Assembly: GCF_905163445.1 (NCBI RefSeq)
Contig: NC_053201.1
Coordinates: forward strand, 9,930,001 to 9,994,000
Origin: Pararge aegeria
Lineage: Eukaryota > Arthropoda > Insecta > Lepidoptera > Nymphalidae
DNA length: 64,000 nucleotides
Direction: 5' to 3'
Below are positions 1 to 13,200 of the stretch, piece after piece. Each line of letters opens with the position of its first letter. Position 1 is the stretch's first letter. The notes beneath the pieces are model-generated. The model did not search any database, was not told the origin of the DNA, and saw only the letters and a list, made by a program, of their open reading frames with translations. The translations under genes were made by a program, and so were the position numbers.

Positions 1-850
1 TGACAGAAACTATGGCAAAGGTATTGGTATTATAATATGTTAATAAAGGTGTAATGTATAGAGCCTTATAAAATTAAAACACAAAACAGCAAATCGAAAC
101 TAACGCTCTGAACTTAATCATTGCATTAGTGTTTAGGAACAGTAATCTTTCAAGTTTCATCCATCCATACAATTAGAACAATTTTTTTCTTAAATCCTAA
201 TCTTTTTCATTATGTGCTTAATCTTGAGAGACATCAAATTTCGCTTTTGTTAATGATGAACTACTTATCTTAGTACATAGATATTCATATCAAGATATGA
301 CACGCGCGCTATAAATATTTAGCTAACGCGTTTATCGCAGAAAAATTTAAACTTAGGAACTGGGCGTTTTTTTTTTTTTAAATCTCGACCGACTCTGATG
401 GCAGTCCCAGCTGGACTTAGAAACATGCATTTCGACGAATAAATAATTAACTTTGCCAATTCTTTGTGCATGTTGATTGTTTTTGGCAATTTAAAGTTCA
501 TTGTCTACACTGATATTTCTGTCTCTAGCACCCTGTAGAATAGTTATAGAAACAAAAGCGTCAAACCAACTGAAAAGTTAGACATAATATTGTTGAGGCT
601 TAATTAAATGGATTATTTTATTTTGCCTGATTTCCCGTGAATTTCAGATTGTTTTAGGAATGGTCAATTTCAAGGTCAATTGTAGGATTTAAACGCTTGG
701 CATACTTTTGTTGTTGCTATAATTTTTATGCGTGCATTGCTCTTATGCCTTATTTACCTACTTCTTTTTTCCAGCGTTAATTATGATCTTTTTATTGCAA
801 AGCAAATGAATAAATTCAAATCAAGATAGATGGCATTATCATGAGCTTAA

Positions 851-1202
851 GGCCGGTCCTTTATCAATGCGAAAAGTATCATTGCGAGTCTATTGTCAGT
901 CTATATTTCGTCGCTGACATTTTATGTGAAATACGAATTAAATGTATCGTAGAATTCTTTTTAAATTAACTATACATTACTGAAATAATCTTTTTGTTTT
1001 ACTTGATATCTCTTAGTTACTGCTTATCCAGCGTGAGTTCGACATCTTTTTATGTTACAAAGTACCTAAGTGAACAGGCAGACTGTTATCTTGGTTTACT
1101 GTACGACCGGTCTGTGTTATATCAACGTGAAAAGTATCATTGCGAGTCTATTGTTTGCACTCTGCAATCTTCCGTCGCTGGCACTTTCTGAGAAATGCGA
1201 AT
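851..1202 (+). repeat. Diverged direct duplication of about 90 bp
   Basis: A block at about 851-938 recurs at about 1104-1202 in the same orientation. Both have a GGCCGGTC/GACCGGTC-type start, the identical core AAAAGTATCATTGCGAGTCT, then TATTG and a similar GTCGCTG-rich end. Similarity to flanking parts (a GCTATAATTTTTATG-like block near 715 and 1260) suggests the duplication may once have been longer. Function unknown. Confidence 0.55.
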
Positions 1203-1384
1203 CGTAGTTCGTGTAACAATAGCATTGTACGAATTGAAAGGTTCGGCATAGTTCTGCTGAGGCTGTAATTTTATGGTTAGTCTGGGAAATTGTTAAATGC
1301 CGTGCTTACTACTTTTGCCTTAGTTATTGTCTTACTCCAAGCGTTGATTACAAGAAAAATTAAGCAAGGAATCAAATCATTATG

Positions 1385-1475
1385 TTCTCAAGGCATGTGA
1401 AGTCTACCAATTTACCAATTCGCACTTGGTCTTGGTGGACTACGGCTTAAAACCGAAGAGAACCGTGCCTTGAAG
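1385..1475 (+). repeat. SINE-C fragment (3-prime part)
   Basis: It matches the 3-prime half of the better copies at 13843 and 28001: a TGTTCTCAAGG motif, then GTGAAGTCTACCAAT, a CGCACTTGG stretch and GGTGGACTACGGC. The tRNA-like head is missing. Confidence 0.6.
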
Positions 1476-1844
1476 CAGGCCAGCAAGTGGTTTATAATGA
1501 TGATGAAACGTGATGGCTGTGATATATTTTATGTTACGTGGGTTGACATAGGACGTGCATCAGAAACTTCACTCTTGAATCACTTGCAGCCCACTGGACT
1601 TCAAAGCGTAGTGGAACATCTTGCTCTGAAATATCGTATCCAGTACCAGTGTTTAAAATAAGTAAGCTCGTAATCGAAGCTCGATTTCAACTTTCGATAC
1701 TATGCAACATTATGATAAAATTGAATTTATTTCCAATGGATTAAAGCTCAAATGCCAGCGCTCTTGTAAAATAAAAACAGGATTACAGAATTTCTGTGAC
1801 TACAACGTGTCAACATTAACGCTCGTTGTCACTAACGAAGAACA

Positions 1845-2225
1845 AGGCAATGCCTAAGTAAGTAAACTATCAAATCAAAGAAGATCCCTAGAACCACTCC
1901 ACCTTTCACCAATCGATTTTCACTAGCCAACTCATATAACCTAACTTGAGTAGGGCTGGCATGTCCTCGAGGACAAAAGTCCCCAAAATAAAAGACTAAA
2001 AAAAACCTTGCATATGATTCTTGCCACAAGGTGTGGTATTTTCTGTTTGTAATATCTTTTTTTTCTTTATTTACGGTTATCAAAAGAAATCGAAATGAAG
2101 AATATGTATTTTTTTTTCATCCGTCAAGTTTACAAGTTTCCTAAACATTACGCACCGCCGAATGCGTGTCGTAACTTTAGATGGCGCCTAACGTCGTTGG
2201 TCATCGTCTAAGAAATGGTGAAACG
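1845..2225. repeat. Interspersed repeat F, copy 1
   Basis: This block shares ordered segments with 27440-27725: AATCAAAGAAGAT(C/T)CCTAG, CGATTTTCACT, AACTCATATAACC, AAGGTGTGGTATTT, a T-rich run followed by TCAAGT, and GATGG(C/T)GCCTAACGTCGTT. The two copies are far apart and diverged, so this is a dispersed element of unknown class. I saw no coding capacity. Confidence 0.6.
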
Positions 2226-3142
2226 TTTTTTTCTCTATCACCCAAATATTAGGCATTTAAGCATTTCCTTGGTTAAGTGAAAACAGGCATATGAGTATTT
2301 TGCTTTGACGTTACAGTGATTCGATACAAGAATACAGGTGTCAGATTGCGAGTGTGTATCTAATCAAATACTATGAACATACAGATCTTTATTAATCGAA
2401 ATGTTCCCCGCAGCAAAGTGTATGATTAATTACGCTCGGGCGATGTATGTAAAAACCTTATTCTCGCATTGTCGGTCATTAGACCTTGGCTTACTTTGCA
2501 TACAGCCTTCTGCTTCAGATTTTTTTTTACAATAAATCATTATCACGTTACCATAAGAATTATAATCATTAAGTTTTATTAGCCCTACCTTGAAAGTTCA
2601 ATAGTTCAAGGGCAGGGCCATTTCTTAAAATTCCTACAATAATCCTTTATGTATGAGACTAAAGTACACTTTTGACTATAAGGCTTGTTAAAAAGTGGGT
2701 ACCAAACACAATCCATAAAATGTTTCACCAATACTCGCTGCTTAGGGAAACGACATAAATTTCAAATAACGTTTATTTCAGTTCTCTTATAAATAAAAGA
2801 AATCAAAAAAAAAATTGTCAACCCTGAACTACATGAAATCACATGTACACGATTTTGTGTGAGCGTATGAACGTGAGTGTAAAATCACAACATCACAATA
2901 GCTGACGTAGCCGGCTGATGTAGCCAGCGATACATCTCTGGGAGTCTTACCAATAAATATTGTGGTGTAAGTTTAGTATAGTTACGCAGTTTTTTTGTCA
3001 CACTTCAACTGAAAGGAAGTCTGTCAGAGCATGACAAAATATTTAATTATTATTCCGACGTTATGCCAAGTGTATTTGTGGGACTACAAGCCCTGTAAAG
3101 CAGCTGCAACAAATAGTATAAGAATTGTTTGATTTGTTGCAG

Positions 3143-3248
3143 GTCCAGAAACAGATGGCGCGGGAATACGAGCAGCTAAAGGCGACCGTGGCAACCCTAC
3201 AGATGTTCCAGCACGAGGGAGAAAAGGCTATCACACCGATGACCGGCA
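3143..3248 (+). CDS. KATNAL1: Katanin exon: N-terminal helical domain
   Basis: It encodes VQKQMAREYEQLKATVATLQ and onward to MTG. This corresponds to the end of the p60 N-terminal three-helix domain that binds microtubules and the p80 subunit. The acceptor TTGTTGCAG precedes 3143 and the donor GTGAGT follows 3248. It enters in phase 0 and leaves after one base. It resembles the human segment around EEYEQVKSIVSTL. Confidence 0.85.
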
Positions 3249-6200
3249 GTGAGTTTCATTTCTATTTATCCACGAGGTTCGCAAATGTTCCCGCGATTGT
3301 CTCAGGAGGTAAACAAGCATAATAATATGTCAAACCCTGATGTCGGTTTGTACTTTTACTAGAAGCACCATGCCTCCACGATTGTAACAGTCTTTTTCTA
3401 AAGCCCGTGAGAACCATAAGCTTTGTCGGGATAATTTCAAGATCTATATCTGTTGCCAAATTTCATGAAGATCAGTGCAGCGGTTGAGCTATTCATACGT
3501 TAACAACGAACAGACATTCTTTCCCATATGACGGCCGATTGGCGCAGTGGGCAGCGACCCTGCTTTTTGAGTACAAGGTCGCGGTTTCGATTCCCACAAC
3601 TGGAAAATATTTGTGTAATGTAATGAACATGAATGTTCTTGAGTGTCTGAGTGTTTATCTGTATTTTATAAGTATTCATGTATATTATTTATAAAATTAT
3701 TTATCAGTCGTCTTAGTACCCATAACACAAGCTACGCTTACTTTCGGGCTAGATGGCGATTTGTGTATCGTGGTAATATATTAAAAATTAAATAAAATTA
3801 AAGTACTACGTAAAAAAACTAACAGACACTCTGTGCCATTTATAGTACTACTAGTTGTTGACCACGGCTTCGGTCGTATTTAAAGCTGGATCTCTTTCTC
3901 TGTAAAAAACAAAAACAAATGTATCCCATTCATTTTTCCGGGATAAAATTTAGATTATAGAGATACTCGTATATTATTTAGTCTGGAATAGCATTTTTTT
4001 CATCCCGATCCGTACAGCGTGATTAAGTAACAAAACTCCGTCCACACTTTCGTATTTATAATACTAGTATAAATTAAGGATACATTGAATTTCATCTATC
4101 GGTTCATGAGATAAAGCCCGCTGACAGACGGACGCACTGACATAGTATTAGCACCTATGTGTACGACACCCTAAAGAGTATTGCTGTCACTCTTCGAGGT
4201 CGCGTGGCATTGTGACTAGACTTTCCTCAAACCGGCGAGCCTCAGGAAAGTTGGCTGCGGATGAGCTATTTGAAATTAGAGCTGGACTTTTCCTGCGGAA
4301 CTAACGGCAGTCTGCAATTGACTTTAATCCGCATTTACTACGACGTGAAACTAAATCCCCGCTATCTATTATTTAGTTGCTTAAATAAATTACCGATAAC
4401 ATATCGCACATAGTACGCAAGACCTGCCTACATGTTTATAAGAACGTACTTGTGCTATAATACATTTTTGGTAACATAGTTGTATCAAGGTGAAGTTATT
4501 GATATTCCTTCAACATTTTCGTTATGTAACGTGGTTGTTAACCTTTCTGTGAGAAGAAATTCCGTGTCATGCATTACATACATGTTACGGTACATTCAGG
4601 CACTCGACATTCGAAGGATTGCTGATTTACGATCGAAATTTACATTTACTCATTTTTCATGCAACGAGTGGCAGTGTAAATGGTTACTCACAATATAAAT
4701 TGACACAAGAAAAATTTTGTTTGTTGTCCTTATACTTAACTTAACAGCAATGGATTTTTACTTTGACGATTCATAGTTTGATACTCGAAAACGATTTCTC
4801 GATTGCAAGGGAGCATATCTTGTACTAAGGCTACAGTTTATGGGTAGAAAATGCATTATTTTATTGCTCTAAAAGTAAGCCTAAGATGAGTCTAAGATCG
4901 TAGCGGGCTAATCCGTGAATTCTATACAACGACTAAATCATATGCATTACCGGCTATATTGTGTACATAATATTTTTAAATAAAAAAAGAGGTAATAGCT
5001 TAGTAGTTAAGGGCTTCGTGCTCTCTTTCAGGGTGTATCGTGTTCGATTTTTAACGGTGAAAGGAGACATCGTTAGGGAACCGGCATGCCTAACAGTTCC
5101 ATACGTTCTCGTAGGTGTGTTTTTTTTGTTGCACTAAAGTGAGATTGCAGTCACGGTAGCTCTTGACTGCAATCTCACCTGGTGGTAAGTAATAATGCAG
5201 CCTAGGTTGGCTAACCCGTACCCCTAATCGGTTTCTACGCGACATCATACCGGAACGCTAAATCGCTTAGCGGCACGTCTATTTCGGTAGGGTGGTAACT
5301 AGCCACGGCCGAAGCTCCCCACCAGACCAAGAAGAAGAAGACTAAAAAAACCGCACTTGGCCATCAAAAATTAAAAAATTAAAAAAAACAACGATGGACT
5401 TAACCCTCATTCCGAAAGGAGACCCGCGCGCTTTAGTTGGCTGGCAATGGGTTGATCATGAATACTAGTACATATTTTTAAATACAAGTCGAATACTTTT
5501 TATTCAGATTTATTTTGAACTTATTACTTATCGAACTTATAGTTTACTAAAAACGTAACTTATCGTTTTCTTAAATCGTTACAGACTCTTCGCCTTAAAC
5601 TGGGTACCACGTTTAAAAAAGCAATTCACTTTCTCTGTTAAAACAATTTGGTGAACAGAGAAACATTAAGGCTAGTTTTTCTTTCGCACAGATCTTTTCG
5701 AAAGTCGCTTGTGCAAGTATGTACTGCAAACCGGTATAGCGTGTGCTAGGCATATGTCAATATTCGTATTTCGTTGTTTTGTGATTAATCGATTACTCAC
5801 TACACTATAATGATCAGACATATCAGGCTAAGAGCCTCTTCAGTGACCCTTCAGGCTTTATTAACACACTCGTTGGACTCGTTGGGAATTTTTTTCCCAT
5901 CGAGTCACACTGTCCCTTGGGTGTGTCTCTTTGTGAACCGTAATAGAAAAAAAGCTGCAATGAGTAATGAGTCTGAATCGATGGGAGAAGAAAATACAGG
6001 CCTTTGGACACAGATAACTGAGTAATCCTCCATAATAACACGTTTTACAGGTCTGGTGGCTCGGTGCTGGTATCCTCAACCCTGATCCTGATATATCTGA
6101 ATATACCCTCAATACTTTCACCGACTTGAAACCTATACTCAAAACAAAAAAATAACTTAATAAAAAAATAAATAAAAAAGCCATTTAATCCCTAATAACA

Positions 6201-7178
6201 TTAACATCGCATTACAAATAAACATGAATTAAAAATAATTGGGTACCCATCTTCATCAGGTTTAAAAACTAACTTCTAAATATTTTACAATTTCATAGTG
6301 TACAAATAAGTGCTAAAATAATGGTGAAAGTGAAAGGGTAATAAGTAACTACATAAAAGGTGAAAGGTATAGTTGTAATTTCCCTTCGAGAAGTTCTGAC
6401 AATATGAGCAAAATGTCTGCATTTGATAATATAACCGGTTGGGGTGAGAGTTTTTAAAACCAGAACTATATATTGATCATATATAGGATAGATATTTTTG
6501 TTGTTTTAAATTTTTACACAGCGCCAAATCTCCTTTAAAGAGTCCCGAAACAGAAAGGTTCCAATGGGGGACCCTATAAATAAGCCTCTTTTGTCAGTCC
6601 GAACGTCCGACTACCTGTCAGCAGACTGTCTTTGCGTGTTTCATGAACCGAATACGAAGAGTTGAATTTTGCACAGAAGCTGTATTTCTTTTGCCGCTAT
6701 TACAACCATGTTTTTTTATGCGTGGTGGTAAAGCTTTATTGCTACTTCCGACCCTTGGGCAGGGCGGAGGTTATATGGGACTCCCCCCTCTAAAGGGGTA
6801 TACCCAAACTGAAAACCACCACGACATGTGGAGGCATACACCAGTTGTATGCCTCCCGAACGGCCGTTATAACAACCATAATAAACATTTAAAAAATATG
6901 AAAATTAAATGAAAAAAAACGTTAATTGCGCAAAGAATTGTACCAAAAGAAGTTATCGAAGTGGTGATAGCCTAGCTGTTAGACCTTAGTTCTCCATTTC
7001 GGTGGGACCGAGTCCGAAGTCCGGCACGCCACTCCAAAGTCAATTCTAATATCACTTGTTATAAAGGTAAAAACTTACTTAAGAGTTCTCCATAACGTTT
7101 TCAAACGCGTCTAAGCAATCCACACTTGGCCAGCGTGGTGGACTGTAGCCTAAACCTTTCCTATGTTGTAGGTCGGTT

Positions 7179-7212
<34 letters not shown>

Positions 7213-10200
7213 ACGATGATGATGATGATGATGAAATAAGTAAACTATCTCAAGAAAGCAATCATACGTGCTCACCCTCACTTGATAACTATTGTTTGAA
7301 ACCGCATGACGCGAATACGCACGCCATTCGCGGCCGCGGGCTTATTGTGATCGCAATTAATTCGTTATGTTTTAGTGATGACGCGTAGATTGTTATCAGC
7401 GACCCACTTAACTGCGTGGCTAATTAATTCGTTGACTGACACTTTACCAGAGTTGGCTCACCCCAGGGCCACAGCTTTGACGCATTGGCGGCGGCTTCGA
7501 GCGTTGCCGCAACGTATACATGATGCTAATTCCCAACCTGCGTTTAACGTTTATGTTAAAAGCTGCGTCTAAATAAGCGTTATTTAAAGCACTAAAAAGA
7601 CGAGTTCAACCGGTAGCGATGCAGATCAGAATTAAAAGATGGATGATTGTAAGGAAATCATCATCATCATCATCATTTTGAACCTATTATCGGCCAACTA
7701 CAAAGGGTCTTCTCTCATAATGACTTAGGACGGAATCCACCACGCTGGCCAAGTGGCGCCTGAGGCATGCTCTTACCGATGTTTTCTTTTACCGTTAGAG
7801 CAAATGCATTTTAAATTTTTCTATGTGTCAAAATATATTCAGCGCATGCGCCGTACACAATACTGAGCGTTAATGTAGCAAATAGGTTTGATGCTTTAAT
7901 CCACGTTCTAAAACTTTTTTTACGGAGGACTGTTACCGCTTATCGTCTTGTTTTACACTTAGCGCACAAAAACACATCAACAATTGATACAGTAGCATGA
8001 AGTAGACTAGGTACGGAAGACCAAGCCAGCTGCGCTTGTCAACAAAAGCCTGAGCTCTGGAGTTATAGTCGAAGTAGACAAAGGACTAGGAAACTTTTAA
8101 TTGATCGATACGCCAGTTCGAAAGTGCATTTCGAATCTCACACATCAACAAAACAACAAGATAACAAACTTCGCCGATACATAGAAATTAATTCAAACTG
8201 TGCACAGATCGGGTCCTATTATCAATGGCCTGACCGCTGCCAAATCCTCCAAAGAGGCGTGCGGTACACGGCACGCCACCTTCTTAGGCCTGTTATTTAT
8301 TAGTTGGGTGACAAACTTCCCAATATCCGTGGCCCTGGAGTTATGACCGAAGTAGACAAAGAACTAAGAAACTATTAACGCCTGTTCGAAAGTAGGACAT
8401 TGCTGAAATTCACGCATAAACAAAACAACAGGATAATAAACTATGCCAACATTTAGAAAATTTATTTAAACTGCAAAGTAAATAAGCACTACGCTCTCCA
8501 CGCAAAATTTTTATGTAATTTTTCCCATTCCGGAAATATCAATAATTGCAATGTAGTAATGACTGGTTTCGCAAATCGCAATACAACTCTGTGTAAACAT
8601 GCTACGCGTATTTTTGCCCTACAAGGATTTTTGTTTAGCCTTCTACTTCTACTCCGTCGCTTTGTCGCTAGGAATTAATTAATTTAATCATTAAGAAGGT
8701 CTCGAGCTTCCAACCTCGAACGGAATTTCATATAAAAACTTAAAACAAGAAAGAATTTATAAATAAAAATATATAATAAGAATAAAAAAGCCTTTTCTTA
8801 TTCCTCGATTAAAAATATAAACAGAAAAACATAATAAATATAAAAATAGATAAGAATATAAGATTTTGCAAATTTGTTACGTTAGATAATTTTTTTTTTT
8901 TTTTTTTTTCAAATTGAGTTATGAAACCTAAGACCCCTTGTGGGTAAAGGCCTCCTCCATTTCTGCCGCTCAAAGAAATGATACATCTAGTATAATTACT
9001 TTCTTATTTTTAAAATAAGACTGGTTATAAGTCCTTCCGGGCATTTGGAAGTCTTTTTAAGTTGAGTTTTAAGGGGTTGAAAGTTTGACGGCTTTGTCTT
9101 TGTTATCTATAATAGTTCCTTCCGTCGTATGATTAGGCTTTTGAAGTTGGGGTGTTTAGAGTTTATTATTTTGACGGTTTGTCTTGGTTATAATAGTCCC
9201 TTCGGTGGTTTGTCAGGCTTTTGAAGTTGAGTTTTAAGGGGTTTTAAGTTTGACGGCTTCGTCTTCATTTTAATAGTCCCTTCGTGGTCCCTTCCTTTAG
9301 TGTTAGCAGGATAAGTAAATTTGTACTGCAGTGCCTAGGGGTTTTTATGATTTGAATAAGGAACATGGCGCACAGCGTATCTGAATAAAATCTGTTTATC
9401 CTAATATTACTATCTCGTTCTAACGTATGATAGCTTTCCTGTCTCCCACTAGAAGCGCGAACCATAGAGTAAAGATTGTAAAAAAGTCCCTCCAAAACTT
9501 GACTTTACTTCCTTGCGAGGTGTAAAACGAAGAGTATTCGACTCATAGTTAAATCTGCTTTCGTTTTGGGCGCCCATACTCAGGATTCTAGATGCAACAC
9601 CTTCGCTACCTGGATTTTACCCCGGCGCCCGTAACGTAAGAAAATGCTTTACCCCCTTGTTGAACAATCTACTATTATTTTATCTAAACACGCATTGCAG
9701 GTAAATATTCAAAGTCCCTCTTTGTTACGTTGTTACCTACTCTAGCTAATGAATAAACATCGTAAATACGTAAATAGATGTTATAGTTGCTCTTTAGTAA
9801 ATACCTCGTAGGTAATATAATGAAAAACTGCGGAACTCTATGCGGGAAGCCTCGTGTTCAGATAATGGCGGTACGTCGGCATGCTCACTATCTGAAAACT
9901 TAAGTTATGAATAAATATTGTCGTTGCGGGTTATCTTTAAACTTTTGCTTCTGTAATTATTTCTGAAAAAAATACTATGAATTAGTAGATCGTCGTACTA
10001 GGAATACTCTGCGGCGAGACGATATTACATATAGATATTATTCGTACAAGACGTATAGTATAAGTTTAGTATTCTATATTTAATGGAGATATTTCGAAGA
10101 GTGTGCTCAGATACTGTTCGAGTTAGATTCTAAGCTATCCATACTAATATTATAAATACGGAATTTGACGGCCGACTGGCGCAGTGGGCAGCGAACCTGC

Positions 10201-13200
10201 TTTCTGAGTCCAAGGCCGTGGGTTCGATTCCCACAACTGGAAAATGTTTGTGTGATGAGCATTAAGTGTTTTTCAGTGTCTGGGTGTTTATATGTATTTT
10301 CTAAGTATTTATGTATAATTCATAAAAATATTCATCAGTCATCTTAGTACCCATAACACAAGCTACGCTTACTTTGGGGCTAGGTGGCGATGTGTGTATT
10401 GTCGTAGTATATTTATATTTATTTATTTATTTATTTATTTTTACGGAAGTTTTTTTGTTTGTTTGTTTTTCCTTTAGGTCCTAACTATGCAACCAATAGA
10501 TTTAATTTTGAGCATAGAGTTCGTTGAAAGGGCGTAAAGTAATATAGTCTACTTTTTAACGCAGCAATACAAACTGTTCCCATGGGATGTGTAAAAACCA
10601 CTGTCGACACGACAATACACACATCGCCATCCAGCCCCGAATTTAGCGTCGTTTGTATTATGGGTACTAGGATGAATGTTTTATGAATAATATTCATAAA
10701 TACTTACAATATAAAGATAAACACCCAGACACTGAAAAACATTTATGTTTGTCACACGATAATTTTCCAGTTGTGGGAATCGAAACTGCATTGGACTCAG
10801 AAAGCAGTGTTGCTGCCCACTGCGCCAGTCGGCCGTCAATATTATATAATCAATATTCATTTCCAACTAAAATAGATGTTACTAGACTCTTATTAATAGA
10901 TGCTTGATAAAATTTTATCTCATTGAAACGTGTACCTACCTTGCCTCAGGTCTCGTGCACAAGACCTCGTGGAATAGCTGCTCGTAATCGAGCGTGGCGA
11001 TCTGATAAAGTTTAAAACTACTTTCCATTCCAATCTGCATATCGTGATAGAAATTGCTCTTTTTTTTTTGCATTTTTTGTTGGTGTTTCAAATCGGGAAT
11101 GAGACGATCTGTGGATTAACCATGGTTAACGACAGTGAATTGCGAAGCAATGGCAATGGGTGTGCCATGTATAGATAGTTCTGAGGGCTGATGGATATTT
11201 GGGGCCTAAGGTGGTACAAATCGCAGCCATTGCAATAGTTAGACAGATGGCCTGACGTAGCTAATTCATTTCCTTCCAGATCTTTTTCCTCCGTTATGGA
11301 GTTATCTCCATTATATAGCTTCGAAAATCCACTCTGAACAGCTTGATTGTAGGTTAGAGCACTAGGAATCCCCATGGTCGTATGGATTTACCACTCTCAA
11401 GAAAATAGACTCACTTTCGGGCCAACTAACTAAAGTTGCCAACTAGCTAAAGACCTAACGCCTAAACGTAGTAGGTAACATTCTCCATAGACTCTGTCCT
11501 TATTCAGCCGTAAGGCGCCAAAGATGCTGATTCTTCTCGGAGCCTGCTGAACCAAGAAGTCATATATAATGGCAATATGAACATTGCTGGATCGGAGGAA
11601 GTAGAAGTAGTTAATTGAAGTGTGATAGTACAAAAAACAATAACAATTCCATGTGGTCAACTTTTCGCAAAAGCTCAAAAAGCTAACAAATCTAGAAAAT
11701 CCTTAACCGTCTATTTACTGCGGTATTATACATTTCAACCTCACCACCCTAAAATGTGATGTAGTACTCTATCGAATGTCTTAGGTTTTTTTTAAAGTAG
11801 ATCTATCATTTTAAGTTCCGTAACTCCTCAATTATGACCCCAGTGTTATGGCCGCTTTTGAATACATTGTCTGATACCCACTCAGTTTGTTAACCTCGTT
11901 TGGAAATAAATAAGAATTAGGATAGGTAAGTAGTTATATAATTAACTAGCTGTTGCCCGCGACTTTGTCCGCGTTTGTTTTTTTTTTTAGCATCCCTTAG
12001 GAGCAGATGAATTCGGAGATGTTTAGCATTGAATCAAGCTGTAGTTCTGCGGATATTTTTAAGTTGGGTGTATTTTTAAAAATAACTTTTTCAATTAAGT
12101 TTATCCCTTATAATAATAAAGCGATAACTTCTAAATTTGAGATATTTATGTAGGTAATAATAAGTGCTTCAATCATGGTATTACATATTTTTTATGTATT
12201 ATTATTAATATTTTTCTCAGTGCACGCCAAGTAATGAATTTTATTTTGCTACTTTGGGTCACATTTTATATTGCAATTTTCTTAAGTGTGTCCAATTATT
12301 TTTAAAATATTATGGCCTATGTTAGCCTTCGTGATTGTTTCGCTATTTTCGGAGCATATTGGGTACAAACAAACAAACAAAAATATCTTGCCTCTTTATA
12401 ATATTAGTATAGACAACTTACCTATGCTAGTTCTAAGTTGTTATTACAGTTTTTTAAAGCCTCTCAATATTCAAGGATTAATCCCTTAAGGATCTAAAAA
12501 CCGAACTTCTCTCTAGCTGTGTCGATCGCGACATAAAAGTAGGTACATATTTATTTACTAAGCCGCATGTTGTGAACAGAGCTGATCAGATTACCATTAC
12601 CGGCATGTCTTCCGCGTATTGTTGAATGGTGTGTACCTGCCAGTGGCTTGACTTGTGACAGTAACATACGTATTAAAAGACAGGTAGGTAGTTGTGTTTT
12701 GAATGGAATGATATTGCGTCAATTCTATGCATATACAATAGGTTTATAGTTTAATTCGTATGATTCCGTCAACTGAAACAACTTAAATGTGTTGCTCTGT
12801 AACAACAAAGATTTATTTCTTTATTTTTATTACATTACGCTACAATTCAATTTTCACTCCTACCTGTAACAACAAAAAAAACTACATTTAAAGTTTATTT
12901 CTTTAGTAAATTAACAAATAGTTTTTTTGATTTATTCCGTTATGTCCGTTATTATAGGTCACGCACAATGACACATCAAAATTGTCTTTTTTTGACTGCC
13001 ATTATTGTTACTGTTTTATTATAACTTTTGAACTGCTTTGCCGACGGTTTGGAGCGCGGGAAAATTTAAATTAGAGAATATTGGAACTCTAAAGAAATAT
13101 ACTTCCTTTACATAAACACATTTTTATACAACTTGTAACCTTATTACGAAAAAATGTTGAAGGATTTAAGTAAATCAAGAAAAGCATATTTATTTTTCCC

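Larger units (their letters stand above)
1..3142. other. Non-coding stretch upstream of the first visible katanin exon
   Basis: No open reading frame here resembles a known protein. It probably belongs to the katanin intron upstream of the exon at 3143, because that exon needs a preceding coding exon ending in phase 0 and none was recognised. The stretch holds a diverged duplication, a SINE fragment and an interspersed repeat, listed separately; the rest is featureless AT-rich sequence. Confidence 0.6.

Noticed and set aside
6643..6912. 89-codon open frame
   Set aside because: No similarity, low-complexity content and an internal hairpin; not supported as a gene.
7179..7233. ATAG and GAT repeats as a possible CRISPR-like or telomeric array
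   Set aside because: Simple microsatellite at the 3-prime end of a SINE; no spacers and not the insect TTAGG telomere unit.
10167..10240. Possible tRNA genes at SINE heads (also 3530, 15660, 19064, 20197, 31783, 59322, 63725)
   Set aside because: Box A and box B are present, but no complete cloverleaf or acceptor stem follows, and the same extended body and tail recur in every copy: these are SINEs.
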